NCBI RefSeq assembly: GCF_014651015.1
Contig: NZ_BMWB01000006.1
Coordinates: forward strand, 1 to 64,000
DNA length: 64,000 nucleotides
From: Streptomyces xantholiticus
GTDB lineage: Bacteria > Actinomycetota > Actinomycetes > Streptomycetales > Streptomycetaceae
Reading direction: 5' to 3'
This document shows positions 1 through 9,168 of this stretch, one piece after another (position 1 is the stretch's first letter; every line of letters begins with the position of its first letter). A model generated the notes under the pieces. That model saw nothing but the letters and a program-made list of their open reading frames with translations, ran no database searches and had not been told where the DNA came from. Position numbers and translations under genes: made by a program.

Positions 1-111
1 ACGGCGCCGTCACCCTGGCAGCCATCCGGTTATGGCTCAGGACATGATCCGCCGGACAGAACCTAGGTGACGCGCTGAGGTGCCGGACGCCAAGGGCGGG
101 CAGAAGTTGAG

Positions 112-2391
112 TCAACGGTCAACCAGCCGTGGACGCGGGGCCTCACCCGTGGATTTCGCGTCGGTTTCGTCGGTGCCGACCGGGCCGCGGGGAAGCATCC
201 AGTCTAGCCACTTCGGCAGCCACCAGTTGGTCCGGCCGAGGAGTGTCATGGTCGCCGGTACCAGCACCATGCGTACGACCGTGGCGTCGATGAAGATCGC
301 GGTGGCCAGGCCGAGCCCGAACATTTTGGTGGAGGGGTCCTCGGCGACGGCGAAGGACAGGAAGACCGCCACCATGATGAGGGCGGCCGAGGTGATGATC
401 CGGGCGGTGCGCGAGACGCCCTCAACGATCGCCGTGCCGTTGTCGCCGGTGCGCAGGTACTCCTCGCGTACGCGGGAGAGGAGGAACACCTCGTAGTCCA
501 TCGACAGGCCGAACAGGATGGCGAAGAGGAACATCGGGATGAACGACACGATCGGAACCGTCGCTTCCAGCCCGATGAGTGCGCCTCCCCAGCCCCACTG
601 GAAGACCGCGACCATGATGCCGTAGGCCGCGCCGATGCTCAGCAGATTCAGCAGTACCGCCTTGAGCGGTACGAGTATCGAGCGGAAGACCAGCATCAGC
701 AGCAGGAACGACATCGCCAGCACGGCGGCGACGAACACCGGCAGGCGTTGGCTGGTGCGTTGGCCCACATCGGACAGGCTCGCGGCGGCGCCGCCGACGT
801 GGGCCCTGGCCGGGCCGTGCCCGATCGCCGTGGGCAGCACGTCGGTGCGCAGCCGGGCGATGGTGTCGGCCGTGGCCTTGTCCTGAGGGCTGGTGGTCGG
901 GAACACCACGAGGGTCGCGATGCCGGTGGCCCGATCGATGTGCGTCGGCGCGACGGATGCGATGCCCGGATCCGCCGCGACCGTTGCGACGAGTCGGTCC
1001 AGCACTCCCGGATCACCGGTGTGGTCCGCGGCGATGACGAGGGGACCGTTGGTGCCCGGGCCGAACCCCTCGGCGACGAGGTCGTAGGCCCGGCGCTCGG
1101 TACGGCTGTGGGGCAGTGAGCCGTCGTCGGGCAGGCCGACGCGCAGGCCGAGCACGGGCAGCGTCGCGGTCAGCAGCAGCCCCGCCGCGCCGACCGCGTA
1201 CGGCACCGGGTGCTGGCTGACGTGCCCGATCCAGCGACGCCACCCGGCGGCGTGGGCGGCGCCTGCCGCCGGGTCCCGCCGCCGTGCGAGTCGGCCCAGC
1301 TTCCTGGTCTGCAGAGCCCGGCCGATCCGGCCGGCCCGGGCCAGGCGCGGGCCCGCCGCGCCGAGGAAGGCCGGCAGCAGCGTTACCGACGCGAGCACCA
1401 TCGTCAGGACGACGATCGAGACGGCAACCCCGCCCACCGTCATGAACGGCACGTTCGCGACCGCCAGGCCGAGGATCGACACGACGACGGTGCCGCCGGC
1501 GAAGACCACCGGCCGCCCCGCCGTTGCCACCGCTCGTCCGGCCGCCGCCTGCGGATCGAGCCCGCACGCGAGGTACTCCCGGTGCCTGGCGAGCACGAAC
1601 AGCGCGTAGTCGATGCCCACTCCGAGCCCGACCATGCTGCCCAGGACCGGTGCGAAGGTGGGGACCTCTGTCACCCCCGCCAGTACCGTCATCGTGGCGA
1701 CCCCGACGGTCAGCCCGAAGACCGCCATGCCGATCGGCAGCGCGGCGGCGACGAGCGAACCGAACGCCAGGAACAGGATCGCGGCCGCGGCGAGGAGGCC
1801 GATCAGCTCGCTCGCGCCGCCGTCGGGGTCGGAGAAGACGTAGAAGAGGTTCCCGCCCATCTCGATGCGCAGCGGCAGCTCGGCGCGCAGCCGGTCGCCG
1901 AGATCGACGAGGGCGTCGAGGTCTTCGGCCGACAGCCGGCTCTGGTCGGGGTACTGCACCCGGACGACCGCGATCCGCCCGTCGGCCGAAACGAGGCCGC
2001 CGCGCACGGCGGTGTCCCCGCCCGCGTCGAGCGCCCCCGCCGGGTCGCTCGTGCCGAGCACGTGCGGCAGCCGCTTCACCTCGGCCCGCAGCCGCGTGAG
2101 AGCGGCGCGCGCGCCGTCGTCGTCGTCGTCGTCGAAGAACGTCGCACCGTCGTCGAGGGGGGTGACGACCACTTGGGCGGTCATCCCCTCCTGGCCGGTG
2201 CCTGCCCGCTCGATCAGTTCCGCGGCCCGTCGGGAGTCCAGTCCCGGAGCGGTCATCGAGTCCGCGGTCCGCCCGCCGAAGGCGACGGCGGCGAGGACGG
2301 CGAGCGTGGCGGCGATCAGCCATGCCGCGATCACCCGCCAGGGATGGCGGGCGGCGCTTGCGCCCAGGCGCAACAGGGCTTTCGAGAGCAT
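112..2391 (-). CDS. MMPL/RND family transporter
   Basis: A 759-residue inner-membrane exporter of the MMPL/ActII-3 branch of the RND superfamily, expected to export lipophilic molecules using the proton gradient. It has the two-fold RND layout: a transmembrane helix near residues 20-40, an extracytoplasmic loop, a helix block with the GIDY motif near residue 260, then a second loop and helix block with a matching SMDYEVF motif. The aspartates in these two motifs are the proton-relay positions known for the family. A run of six aspartates lies near residue 88 in the first loop. The start at MLSKALLRL is chosen because the membrane anchor follows directly; the frame stays open about 1 kb further upstream but is antisense to the kinase. 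The gene is divergent from a two-component system that probably controls it. The substrate is unknown. Confidence 0.9.
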   Translation of the reverse strand: MLSKALLRLGASAARHPWRVIAAWLIAATLAVLAAVAFGGRTADSMTAPGLDSRRAAELIERAGTGQEGMTAQVVVTPLDDGATFFDDDDDDGARAALTRLRAEVKRLPHVLGTSDPAGALDAGGDTAVRGGLVSADGRIAVVRVQYPDQSRLSAEDLDALVDLGDRLRAELPLRIEMGGNLFYVFSDPDGGASELIGLLAAAAILFLAFGSLVAAALPIGMAVFGLTVGVATMTVLAGVTEVPTFAPVLGSMVGLGVGIDYALFVLARHREYLACGLDPQAAAGRAVATAGRPVVFAGGTVVVSILGLAVANVPFMTVGGVAVSIVVLTMVLASVTLLPAFLGAAGPRLARAGRIGRALQTRKLGRLARRRDPAAGAAHAAGWRRWIGHVSQHPVPYAVGAAGLLLTATLPVLGLRVGLPDDGSLPHSRTERRAYDLVAEGFGPGTNGPLVIAADHTGDPGVLDRLVATVAADPGIASVAPTHIDRATGIATLVVFPTTSPQDKATADTIARLRTDVLPTAIGHGPARAHVGGAAASLSDVGQRTSQRLPVFVAAVLAMSFLLLMLVFRSILVPLKAVLLNLLSIGAAYGIMVAVFQWGWGGALIGLEATVPIVSFIPMFLFAILFGLSMDYEVFLLSRVREEYLRTGDNGTAIVEGVSRTARIITSAALIMVAVFLSFAVAEDPSTKMFGLGLATAIFIDATVVRMVLVPATMTLLGRTNWWLPKWLDWMLPRGPVGTDETDAKSTGEAPRPRLVDR

Positions 2392-2412
2392 CGGGTCCTC
2401 CAACCACCTCGT

Positions 2413-2432
2413 CGGCCGTCCTTGTACGGCCG
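2413..2432. promoter_or_regulatory. Inverted repeat, possible response-regulator site
   Basis: CGGCCGT and ACGGCCG form perfect 7-bp arms around a 6-bp spacer, between the divergent exporter and histidine kinase genes. Size and position suit a dimeric LuxR-type response regulator, but GC-rich palindromes also arise by chance here. Confidence 0.35.
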
Positions 2433-2553
2433 CCGATGCCGAGGCTCGTCGCCACGGCGCTCCGCGGCATCGGCCCGCGGGCCGCGGATCCCTCGGCCCC
2501 GGGGCGGAGTGACGACCCGTCCTTTCGGCCGATGCGCGGCACGCCGCGGTCCC

Positions 2554-2559
2554 TAGGCT
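2554..2559 (+). promoter_or_regulatory. -10 element TAGGCT, leaderless start
   Basis: TAGGCT lies 7 bases before the GTG start of the histidine kinase. No ribosome-binding site is present, which fits a leaderless transcript. No convincing -35 element was found. Confidence 0.45.
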
Positions 2560-2566
2560 GAGAACC

Positions 2567-3739
2567 GTGCTCCGAGACGACCTGCGAACCCTGTGGACCG
2601 AACCCCGGCCGCCCGACGCGCCCGCCCGGGTGCGGCGGGACTGGGCGCTGCTCGCCGCGGGCCTTGCCGGTGTGGCGCTGGAGGCCACCCTGCGCGAGAA
2701 CGTCGTGTGGCGGCCGGTGGCGGTGGTGTTCGCCGTATGGCTGTGCCTGCTGCCCCTGTGGCGCCGGACCCGCCCGCTGGCGATGGTGACGCTGGCGTTC
2801 GGCTCGGTGATCCTGCTTCCGGTGGCCTCGCTCGTCGCCGCACCGCGCGAGCCCGTCGGCCTGTACACCGGCGGGGTCGTGCTCGTGCTGGTGTACGCGC
2901 TGCCCCGGTGGGGATCGGGACGCGAGATCGTGCTGGGCGGCGCGGTGATCCTCGCGGCCGGCGCGCTGTGTGTCGTCACGGACGAGACCCCGGTCGTCGA
3001 AAAGGTCGTGGGCTTCGTCTTCCTGCTGCTGCCCGGCGTGGTCGGGGCTGCCGTGCGGTTCCGGGTGACCGCTCGCGAGCGGCAGTTGGAGCAGGTGCGC
3101 TCCCGCGAGCGCGAGCAGCTCGCCCGGGAACTGCACGACACGGTGGCCCACCACGTGTCGGCCATGGTGATCATCGCCCAGGCGGGCCGGGTGCTCGCGG
3201 GCACCGACCCGTCCGCCGCCGTCGAGGCGCTGGAGGGGGTCGAGGAGGAAGGGGCGCGCACGCTGGAGGAAATGCGCGCCATGGTCGCCGCGCTGCGCGA
3301 CCGCGGGGTCGGCGCCGAGCTGGCGCCCCCTGCCGGAGTCGCGGATCTGGAGCGCCTGGTGCGCACCCCGGGTGATCGCCTCAGGGTCGACCTGGGGCTC
3401 GACGGCGAACTGGACGCGCTGCCCGCGGCCGTGGACGCGGCCGTCTACCGGATCGTGCAGGAGTCGGTGACCAACGCGCTGCGCCATGCGGTCGACGCGA
3501 CCGAGCTCGTCGTTCGGGTCGCCGCGGAACGGCACACGGTACGGGTGAGCGTGCGCGACAACGGCCGGCGCACCGGCCGGGGTCGCGACGGATACGGACT
3601 TACCGGACTGCGCGAGCGCGCGACCCTGCTCGGCGGCACACTACGAGCCGGCCCGGGTACCGACCGGGGCTGGCATGTCGAAGCCGAACTGCCGAGAGCG
3701 AGGAGCGAGAGCGGTGTCCATTCGCGTCCTCGTCGCTGA
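2567..3739 (+). CDS. Sensor histidine kinase, DesK/NarL type
   Basis: A 390-residue membrane histidine kinase. The first 165 residues hold four to five hydrophobic segments and no large extracellular loop, so the signal is probably sensed in the membrane. A short coiled segment leads to the HisKA_3 box LHDTVAHHVS, with the phospho-accepting His near residue 190. The C-terminal HATPase has the N box (QESVTNALRHA) and the DNG and GLTGLRER boxes. The GTG start sits just after a TAGGCT -10 element. The last 26 bases overlap the response regulator gene, so the two proteins are translationally coupled and form a pair. Divergence from the MMPL exporter suggests that the exporter is the target, which is inference. 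Confidence 0.93.
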   Translation: MLRDDLRTLWTEPRPPDAPARVRRDWALLAAGLAGVALEATLRENVVWRPVAVVFAVWLCLLPLWRRTRPLAMVTLAFGSVILLPVASLVAAPREPVGLYTGGVVLVLVYALPRWGSGREIVLGGAVILAAGALCVVTDETPVVEKVVGFVFLLLPGVVGAAVRFRVTARERQLEQVRSREREQLARELHDTVAHHVSAMVIIAQAGRVLAGTDPSAAVEALEGVEEEGARTLEEMRAMVAALRDRGVGAELAPPAGVADLERLVRTPGDRLRVDLGLDGELDALPAAVDAAVYRIVQESVTNALRHAVDATELVVRVAAERHTVRVSVRDNGRRTGRGRDGYGLTGLRERATLLGGTLRAGPGTDRGWHVEAELPRARSESGVHSRPRR

Positions 3740-4376
3740 CGACCAGACGATCATCCGCACCGGGTTGCGGATCATGCTGAACGCCCAGCCCGGCATCGAG
3801 GTGGTCGGCGAGGCCGCCGACGGGCGGGAAGCGGTACGTCTGGCCCGCGAACTACGCCCCGATGTCTGCCTGTTCGACATCCGCATGCCCGTACTCGACG
3901 GGCTCGAGGCCACCCGGCTGGTCGCCGGCCCGGGCGTCGCCGACCCGCTGGCCGTGGTCGTCATCACCACGTTCGACCTCGACGAGTACGTCTACGGCTC
4001 ACTGCGTGCCGGCGCCCGCGGATTCCTCCTCAAGGACACGGGACCGGACCTTCTGGCGCAGGCCGTACGGTCGGCGTCCGACGGTGAGGCGCTCATCGCG
4101 CCCAGCGTCACCGTCCGTCTGCTCCAGGCATTCGCGGACCTGCCCGCCGGCCGGCCCGTGGCCCAGCCGGTCTCCCCCGTCACCGCCCGCGAGGAGCAGG
4201 TGCTCCTCGCCGTCGCTCGCGGGCTGACCAACACCGAGATCGCCGATGCACTGCACATCAGCCTCAGCACGGTGAAGACGCATCTGGCCAGCCTGATGGC
4301 CAAACTCGGCGCCCGTAACCGGGTCGAGATCGCGATGTGGGCCTACGAAACGCGCCGTGTCCTCCCCGGAACCTGA
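3714..4376 (+). CDS. LuxR/NarL-family response regulator
   Basis: A 220-residue response regulator. The receiver domain has the acidic pair DD at residues 9-10, the phospho-acceptor Asp55 in LFDIRMP and the Lys of the LLKD motif. The C-terminal LuxR-type helix-turn-helix contains VTAREEQVLLAVARG and LHISLSTVKTHLASLMAK. GTG at 3714 is preferred over the upstream in-frame ATG because it gives the usual short N-terminus (MSIRVLVADDQ) and has a GAGGAG ribosome-binding site about 9 bases upstream. The gene overlaps the end of the cognate kinase. It probably regulates the divergent MMPL exporter. Confidence 0.93.
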   Translation: MSIRVLVADDQTIIRTGLRIMLNAQPGIEVVGEAADGREAVRLARELRPDVCLFDIRMPVLDGLEATRLVAGPGVADPLAVVVITTFDLDEYVYGSLRAGARGFLLKDTGPDLLAQAVRSASDGEALIAPSVTVRLLQAFADLPAGRPVAQPVSPVTAREEQVLLAVARGLTNTEIADALHISLSTVKTHLASLMAKLGARNRVEIAMWAYETRRVLPGT

Positions 4377-4503
4377 GCCGGGTGCCGGGCCATGTCCCGT
4401 GAGTCCCCGCCCGGACATCAGTGCACGGTCGGCTCACGTCGGCTCCACGTGCCTCACCCGCCCCTGAGCGTGACGTACCAGGAGGCCGGAACTGGGACGG
4501 TGA

Positions 4504-4602
4504 GACACCCGATACGACAAGACTCCCGACAGCTACCTCGCCAGTCTCCACCTGCACGCCTCGATGATCTGGATCAAAGACCTCACCAGGACCACCCGAT
4601 GA
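4504..4602 (+). pseudogene. IS5-family transposase C-terminal remnant
   Basis: About 32 codons in one frame, ending at a TGA, read as DKTPDSYLASLHLHASMIW followed by IKDLTRTTR. This matches the pattern of IS5-type transposase C-termini (D-K-x-x-x-S-Y-L-x-x-x-x-L, then IW and a basic tail). A TGA lies directly upstream in frame, so only the tail is left. No terminal inverted repeats were seen. Family assignment is from recall of the motif. Confidence 0.55.
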
Positions 4603-4656
4603 TCACGACTCGATACGCGGCCTAGTACGGGCGCCCGGCGCAGGGCGCACCCGCGT

Positions 4657-4689
4657 CGGGTCCGGCCGGCACCTGTCCGGCCGGACCCG
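4657..4689 (-). terminator. Perfect 13-bp hairpin downstream of the LAL regulator
   Basis: Arms 4657-4669 and 4677-4689 are exactly complementary around a 7-base loop. The hairpin lies 25 bases beyond the stop codon of the minus-strand LuxR regulator and may also stop transcripts from the plus-strand response regulator. No U tract follows, as is common in actinomycetes. Confidence 0.6.
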
Positions 4690-4713
4690 TGAGCCGTCCC
4701 CGGCCCCGCCCGA

Positions 4714-7611
4714 TCACATGCCGAGCGCGCGGCGCAGGCCCGCTCGGTCGGTTCCCAGTTTGGTGAAGACGGCGGACAGCAGTTTCGACACGGCATCCTC
4801 TCCGATGCCGAACTCGGCGGCGATCGCCGCGTTGTCGAGTCCGAGCGCGGCATGACGGGCTGCCACGCTCTCCGCTTCGGAGAGGGTGTCCTGTTCCCTG
4901 CTCTGGCGGCGACGCGGGCGCAGTCCGGCGGCGGCGAGCTCTGTCCGGGCGCGGGTTGCGAGGCCGTCGGCGCCGCAGCCGGTCGCGGCTTCCATGCCGG
5001 AGTAGAGCTGGTGGGCGGCGCGCTCCAGGTTGCCGAGGGCGTGCAGGGCGGCGCCGTGGTCGATGAGCGCGTGGGCGAGTTCGTACGCGGCCGGCGACGT
5101 CTCGAGGTGCTCGACGGCTTCCTGGAGGAGGACGACCGCCTCGGCCGGGTCGGTGGTCGCCGCCTGGACGCGCAGTGCGTGACCGATGACGCCGGCGGTT
5201 CCGAACGCGCGGGCGCGCGCAACGGCGTCTTGTGCGGTGGCACGGGCCTTCTCGGGTTGATGCTTGGCCTGCGCCAGGGCGAGGTCGAGTTGCCAGGGGC
5301 TCCACGCGGGGTTGCGTGTGCCTCGGCTGTCGAGGCGCTGGCCGGCTTCAGCGAGCTGCCGCTCGGCCTCGTCGTTCATGCCGCGGGCCAGGAGGAGCTT
5401 GCCCCAGACGGCTTGGGGGTCGGGGTAGATGACCGAGTTGGGGAAGTCCTTTCCGAAGTCGTAGGACTCGGCGACGCGCTGGGCCTCTGCAAGGTCTCCG
5501 TGGGCGAGTTGGGTCTCGATGAGGGTGCCGACCGCCTGCCACTGCGCGGGGATTCCGCGCCCCACCCGGTCGGCGATCTCGAGTCCCTGGCGTACGAAGT
5601 CCTCTGCTTCGGTAAGCCGACCGCGCCGGTAGCGGACGTAGCCGAGCAGGGTGTAGGCGAAGGACAGGTGCGCGCCGCGCCATCCTCGTGCTTCGAACTC
5701 GGTGATGGCATCGCTGAACAGTTCTTCGGCCCTGCCCGGCTGATCGCAGTACATGAGGGTGAGAGCAATGACGGCCGGCACCTCGAACCCGAAGTCCTGG
5801 TCGGTCCATCTCAGACCGCCGTCCAGAGCTCGTTCCGCGTACTGCAGTGCCCTGGCAGAGGGTTCACCGCGCATCACGCAGTCCCAGCCGCGCAGCCCCA
5901 GGATGTGGCGTTCGGCCAGGCTGCGGCCGGTGAGGCGCTTGGCGAACTGGGCCAGCAGCCGGGAGCGGGCCGGTGAGTCCTGCTCGTCGACGCGGACCGC
6001 ATTCCATCTGAACTGCTCGGCCTGCATACGCAGTTTGGTGCGGGCGCTGGAGGTGCGGCGGGCCTCCTCCGCGAGAAGTTCGGTCGCCTGTACCAACTTG
6101 CCGGTGTGGGCGAGGGCTTGGGCGAGCCGGTAGACGACCGCTTCCCGTAGACCCTGTTCGATCTTGGGCTCTTCCAGTGCGGCCCGCAGGTGGTTGACGG
6201 TCGTGGTGGGTTCATGGAGAAGACTGGCTGAACCGAGTTCGAACAGCACTTGGGCCCGGTCCTCGGGAACCGGCGGTTCACGCAGAGCGCGGGCCAGATA
6301 GCGGCGGGCGGCGTCGGGGGCTCCGGCGGAAAAGTTCTCGCGGGCGGCCTGGCGCAACTGCTGCACGACCCAGGGGTCGCCTTCCGGGTGCATCTCCAGC
6401 ATGTGGCGGGCGGCGGCCCCGGCGCCGAGGCCGGCGTCGATCACGGTCCTCGCCGCCATGCCGTGCATGGCGACGCGTACCCCTGGAGGGATGGACCGGT
6501 ACACGGCGGTGGCGATCAGCGGGTGGAAGAACTCCACGACCTCCTCGCGTTTCACCGTGGTCAGGACCGTCAGGATGCGCGCGGCGTGCAGTTGGTCGAT
6601 GGCCTCGTTGATCTGCGCGTCGCCGAGCGCGGCGACGCTCGCCGCAATCCTTGTGGAAATGCCGGTGCCCAGCACCGCGGCAGCCCATGCGAGCCGGACT
6701 GTGGAGGGCCCGAGCTGTTCGAGCCGTTCGATGAGCCCGCTGCCCTTGACGGCTGAGGCGAGATCACGGAGATGGGGAATGTTGTCCCGCAGTGGCCTCA
6801 GGCCACGGTCGCGGGCCTTCGCGGTGAGCTCGACGACCTCGAACGGGTTCCCGCCGGTGATCGCCCAGCATTCCCGGCAGAACAGGTCGTCGGCGCCGTC
6901 GCCGAGGGCGTTGCGCACTATGCGCGCCACCGCACTCGGTGTGAGGGGCTCCAGCCGGTGCGGGCGCGCACCGTGGCGCGAGGCCAGGGTGTGCAGCACG
7001 GTGGCGTCGGGAGGGAGCTCATCCGGCCTGCAGGCCACGACGATCAGCATCCCCAGCTCCTGGGCTCGTGTCGCGAAGGCGGTGAGCCACGCGAGGGATT
7101 CCGCGTCTGCCCAGTGCGCGTCGTCGAGGATCAGCACGACGGGCGGGGAACGCACCGACAGTCGGGTGACGACCCAGTCGAGACCGTCGCGCACTCCCTG
7201 GGGGTCGGGTGCGGCACCGTCCTGCGGGGCGGTCAGACCGATCGCCGGTGCGACGATGCCGTACCAGTGCCCCAGGATCTCGCGGTGCTCGCCCTCGCTC
7301 ATGGCGGCGACCGTGGGCTGGATGAGCTGGCGCACCACATGGAACGGCACCTGCTTCTCCTGCTCGCCGCCGCGCGCGGACAGCACCGTGCAGCCGCGTT
7401 CGGTGGCGTGCCTGCGGGCTTCGGCGAGCAGGGTCGTCTTGCCCAGGCCGGCTGGTGCTGCGAAGACGAGCACACCGCCCCGCCGCGCACCCGAGCCGTT
7501 GGCCGAGGCTCCGCACAACTGACCCAACGCAAGCTGGATTGCGTGGACTTCGGATTCCCGTTCGAGAATGGGCTGATCAGCCCACCCTTGCTGCTCCACG
7601 ACCTGTGTCAC
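4714..7611 (-). CDS. LAL-type LuxR regulator (AAA ATPase plus HTH)
   Basis: A 965-residue regulator of the large ATP-binding LuxR (LAL) family. The N-terminal ATPase shows Walker A (AAPAGLGKTTLL, near residue 55) and Walker B (VVLILDDAHWAD, near residue 163). The middle 600 residues are helical TPR-like repeats. The last 60 residues are a divergent LuxR helix-turn-helix (TLSEAESVAARHAALGLDNA then GEDAVSKLLSAVFTKLG). LAL proteins usually activate secondary-metabolite or catabolic genes. It lies just downstream, on the same strand, of the terpene cyclase and P450 genes, so it may be their pathway activator, although 190 bases separate them. The start is GTG at 7611; a second in-frame GTG four codons later is better spaced from AAGAGG and is a real alternative. 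Confidence 0.88.
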   Translation of the reverse strand: MTQVVEQQGWADQPILERESEVHAIQLALGQLCGASANGSGARRGGVLVFAAPAGLGKTTLLAEARRHATERGCTVLSARGGEQEKQVPFHVVRQLIQPTVAAMSEGEHREILGHWYGIVAPAIGLTAPQDGAAPDPQGVRDGLDWVVTRLSVRSPPVVLILDDAHWADAESLAWLTAFATRAQELGMLIVVACRPDELPPDATVLHTLASRHGARPHRLEPLTPSAVARIVRNALGDGADDLFCRECWAITGGNPFEVVELTAKARDRGLRPLRDNIPHLRDLASAVKGSGLIERLEQLGPSTVRLAWAAAVLGTGISTRIAASVAALGDAQINEAIDQLHAARILTVLTTVKREEVVEFFHPLIATAVYRSIPPGVRVAMHGMAARTVIDAGLGAGAAARHMLEMHPEGDPWVVQQLRQAARENFSAGAPDAARRYLARALREPPVPEDRAQVLFELGSASLLHEPTTTVNHLRAALEEPKIEQGLREAVVYRLAQALAHTGKLVQATELLAEEARRTSSARTKLRMQAEQFRWNAVRVDEQDSPARSRLLAQFAKRLTGRSLAERHILGLRGWDCVMRGEPSARALQYAERALDGGLRWTDQDFGFEVPAVIALTLMYCDQPGRAEELFSDAITEFEARGWRGAHLSFAYTLLGYVRYRRGRLTEAEDFVRQGLEIADRVGRGIPAQWQAVGTLIETQLAHGDLAEAQRVAESYDFGKDFPNSVIYPDPQAVWGKLLLARGMNDEAERQLAEAGQRLDSRGTRNPAWSPWQLDLALAQAKHQPEKARATAQDAVARARAFGTAGVIGHALRVQAATTDPAEAVVLLQEAVEHLETSPAAYELAHALIDHGAALHALGNLERAAHQLYSGMEAATGCGADGLATRARTELAAAGLRPRRRQSREQDTLSEAESVAARHAALGLDNAAIAAEFGIGEDAVSKLLSAVFTKLGTDRAGLRRALGM

Positions 7612-7801
7612 CTCTTGGCCCCCTCAAGCGCGTGCCGCCGAGTGTACGGTCAGAGGGGTGGGGTGATACTCCTTACGACCATTTTCAGGGAATTCGGCCA
7701 CTCATTCGTGGGTGGACCTGTACCCTTCGCTGACGCAGCCGCAGGCACGGATTCGTGAGACGTCCGGAGATCGCCGCGAAGGTGCCAAGGACCGTATTCC
7801 G

Positions 7802-9145
7802 TCAGTGTCGTGCCAGGGGAATCATGGCCAGCGCATCCGGCTGAGGGATACCTCCGGGAACATTGCGCACAGTGGTACCCGGGGCGTGGACCAACCGCCA
7901 CCGGGACGCCACGGTCGCCACGGCGATCACGATCTCCGACGCAGCGAAGGAATCCCCGATGCACTTGTGCTGACCGGCCCCGAACGGAATGAACCTGTGC
8001 GGGCGTGGCCGATCCGCCGAGTCGGTGCTCCAGCGATCCGGATCGAATTTCCCGGGCTCGTGGTACAGCGCGGGGTCCCGATGGAGCGCGTAGGGGCTGT
8101 AACCCAGTTCGGCTCCGGCCGGGATCGAGACGCCACCGAGCTTGACCGGAACAAGGGCGCGCCTGGTGAACAGAAGCGGCGAATGCAGGCGAAGCGCCTC
8201 CTGGAAGACGTTGTTCGTATACGTGAGACCGGCGAGGTCAGAGGGACGGACGGGCCGCGTGCCGATCACTTCGTCGACTTCGTCGTGCAGGCGCTTCTCC
8301 ACCTCTGGATGACGGGCGAGTTCATGGAAGATCCAGGACAGCACCGTGGCCGAGGTTTCCGTCGCGGCGAAGAAGATGGAGATCACTTCGTCCCTCACCT
8401 GTTCGTCGCTCATCGTCTCGCCCGTCTCGGCGTCCACCGTGGACAACAGCAGGGACAGAAAGTCGTCACGGCCCGACCCTTCGGTGCCGTACCGCACGAT
8501 CACCTCGTCGATGATCCGGCGCAGCCGTGCGGCGGCCGTGTCGAACCGGCGGTTCATCGTGATCGGGAACCGGTCCAGCGCCTTCGGCATGATCGCTCGC
8601 CTCAGGATGCCCTCCACGAGCACGGGGAACGAGCGGTGCACTTCCTCGACAGCCGACCGCCCGAGGTCGCCGGAGAAGATCATTGCCGCGACCGAGGACA
8701 GCGCGAACCGGCGCATTTCAGTCGTCACCGAGATCTCTTGACCGGCGGTCCACGACGTGGACATCTCGTCCGCCAGGCGGCACATCATTTCCGCGTAGGC
8801 GGTGATGTGATTCCGGTGGAACGCCGGTTGCAGCAGACGGCGCTGCCTGCGGTGGAACTCACCGTCAGCCAGCGGAAGACCGTTGCCGAACAGCGGGCGC
8901 AACCTGTCGAAGACCCTGCCGCGTCCGAAGTTCTTCGCGTCACCGACCAGTACGGTCTGGATCAGCTCCGGGCTGGTGAGCACGTGGACGGGCCATGTGG
9001 CCACGTCGACCCTCACGACGTCGCCGTGCGTCCGCAGCGACTCCAGGAACGCTATCGGCCTGCGCCACAACTGCAGCGCGTGGCCGAGGACGGGAAGGCC
9101 CCCCGGAGCCACCGCCGCCTCGCCTGACGGGTTGACGTGTGCCAC
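7802..9145 (-). CDS. Cytochrome P450 of the terpene locus
   Basis: A 447-residue soluble P450 monooxygenase, resembling CYP170-type enzymes that oxidise sesquiterpenes. Visible motifs are the I-helix FFAATETSATV (acid-alcohol pair ET), the ExxR motif in FQEALRLHSP and the heme-thiolate loop FGAGQHKCIGD with the cysteine ligand. The gene follows the terpene cyclase on the same strand, so it probably hydroxylates or oxidises the cyclase product. Two starts are possible: GTG at 9145, chosen here because GGAGAGG sits 8 bases upstream, or ATG at 9172, which overlaps the cyclase stop as ATGA and would add nine residues. Redox partners are not encoded nearby. Confidence 0.9.
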   Translation of the reverse strand: MAHVNPSGEAAVAPGGLPVLGHALQLWRRPIAFLESLRTHGDVVRVDVATWPVHVLTSPELIQTVLVGDAKNFGRGRVFDRLRPLFGNGLPLADGEFHRRQRRLLQPAFHRNHITAYAEMMCRLADEMSTSWTAGQEISVTTEMRRFALSSVAAMIFSGDLGRSAVEEVHRSFPVLVEGILRRAIMPKALDRFPITMNRRFDTAAARLRRIIDEVIVRYGTEGSGRDDFLSLLLSTVDAETGETMSDEQVRDEVISIFFAATETSATVLSWIFHELARHPEVEKRLHDEVDEVIGTRPVRPSDLAGLTYTNNVFQEALRLHSPLLFTRRALVPVKLGGVSIPAGAELGYSPYALHRDPALYHEPGKFDPDRWSTDSADRPRPHRFIPFGAGQHKCIGDSFAASEIVIAVATVASRWRLVHAPGTTVRNVPGGIPQPDALAMIPLARH

Positions 9146-9168
9146 GGGCCACCTCTCCGTCGTACCGC

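Noticed and set aside
6401..7522. 373-codon plus-strand frame opposite the LAL regulator
   Set aside because: Antisense to a well-supported regulator with Walker and HTH motifs; no family resemblance.
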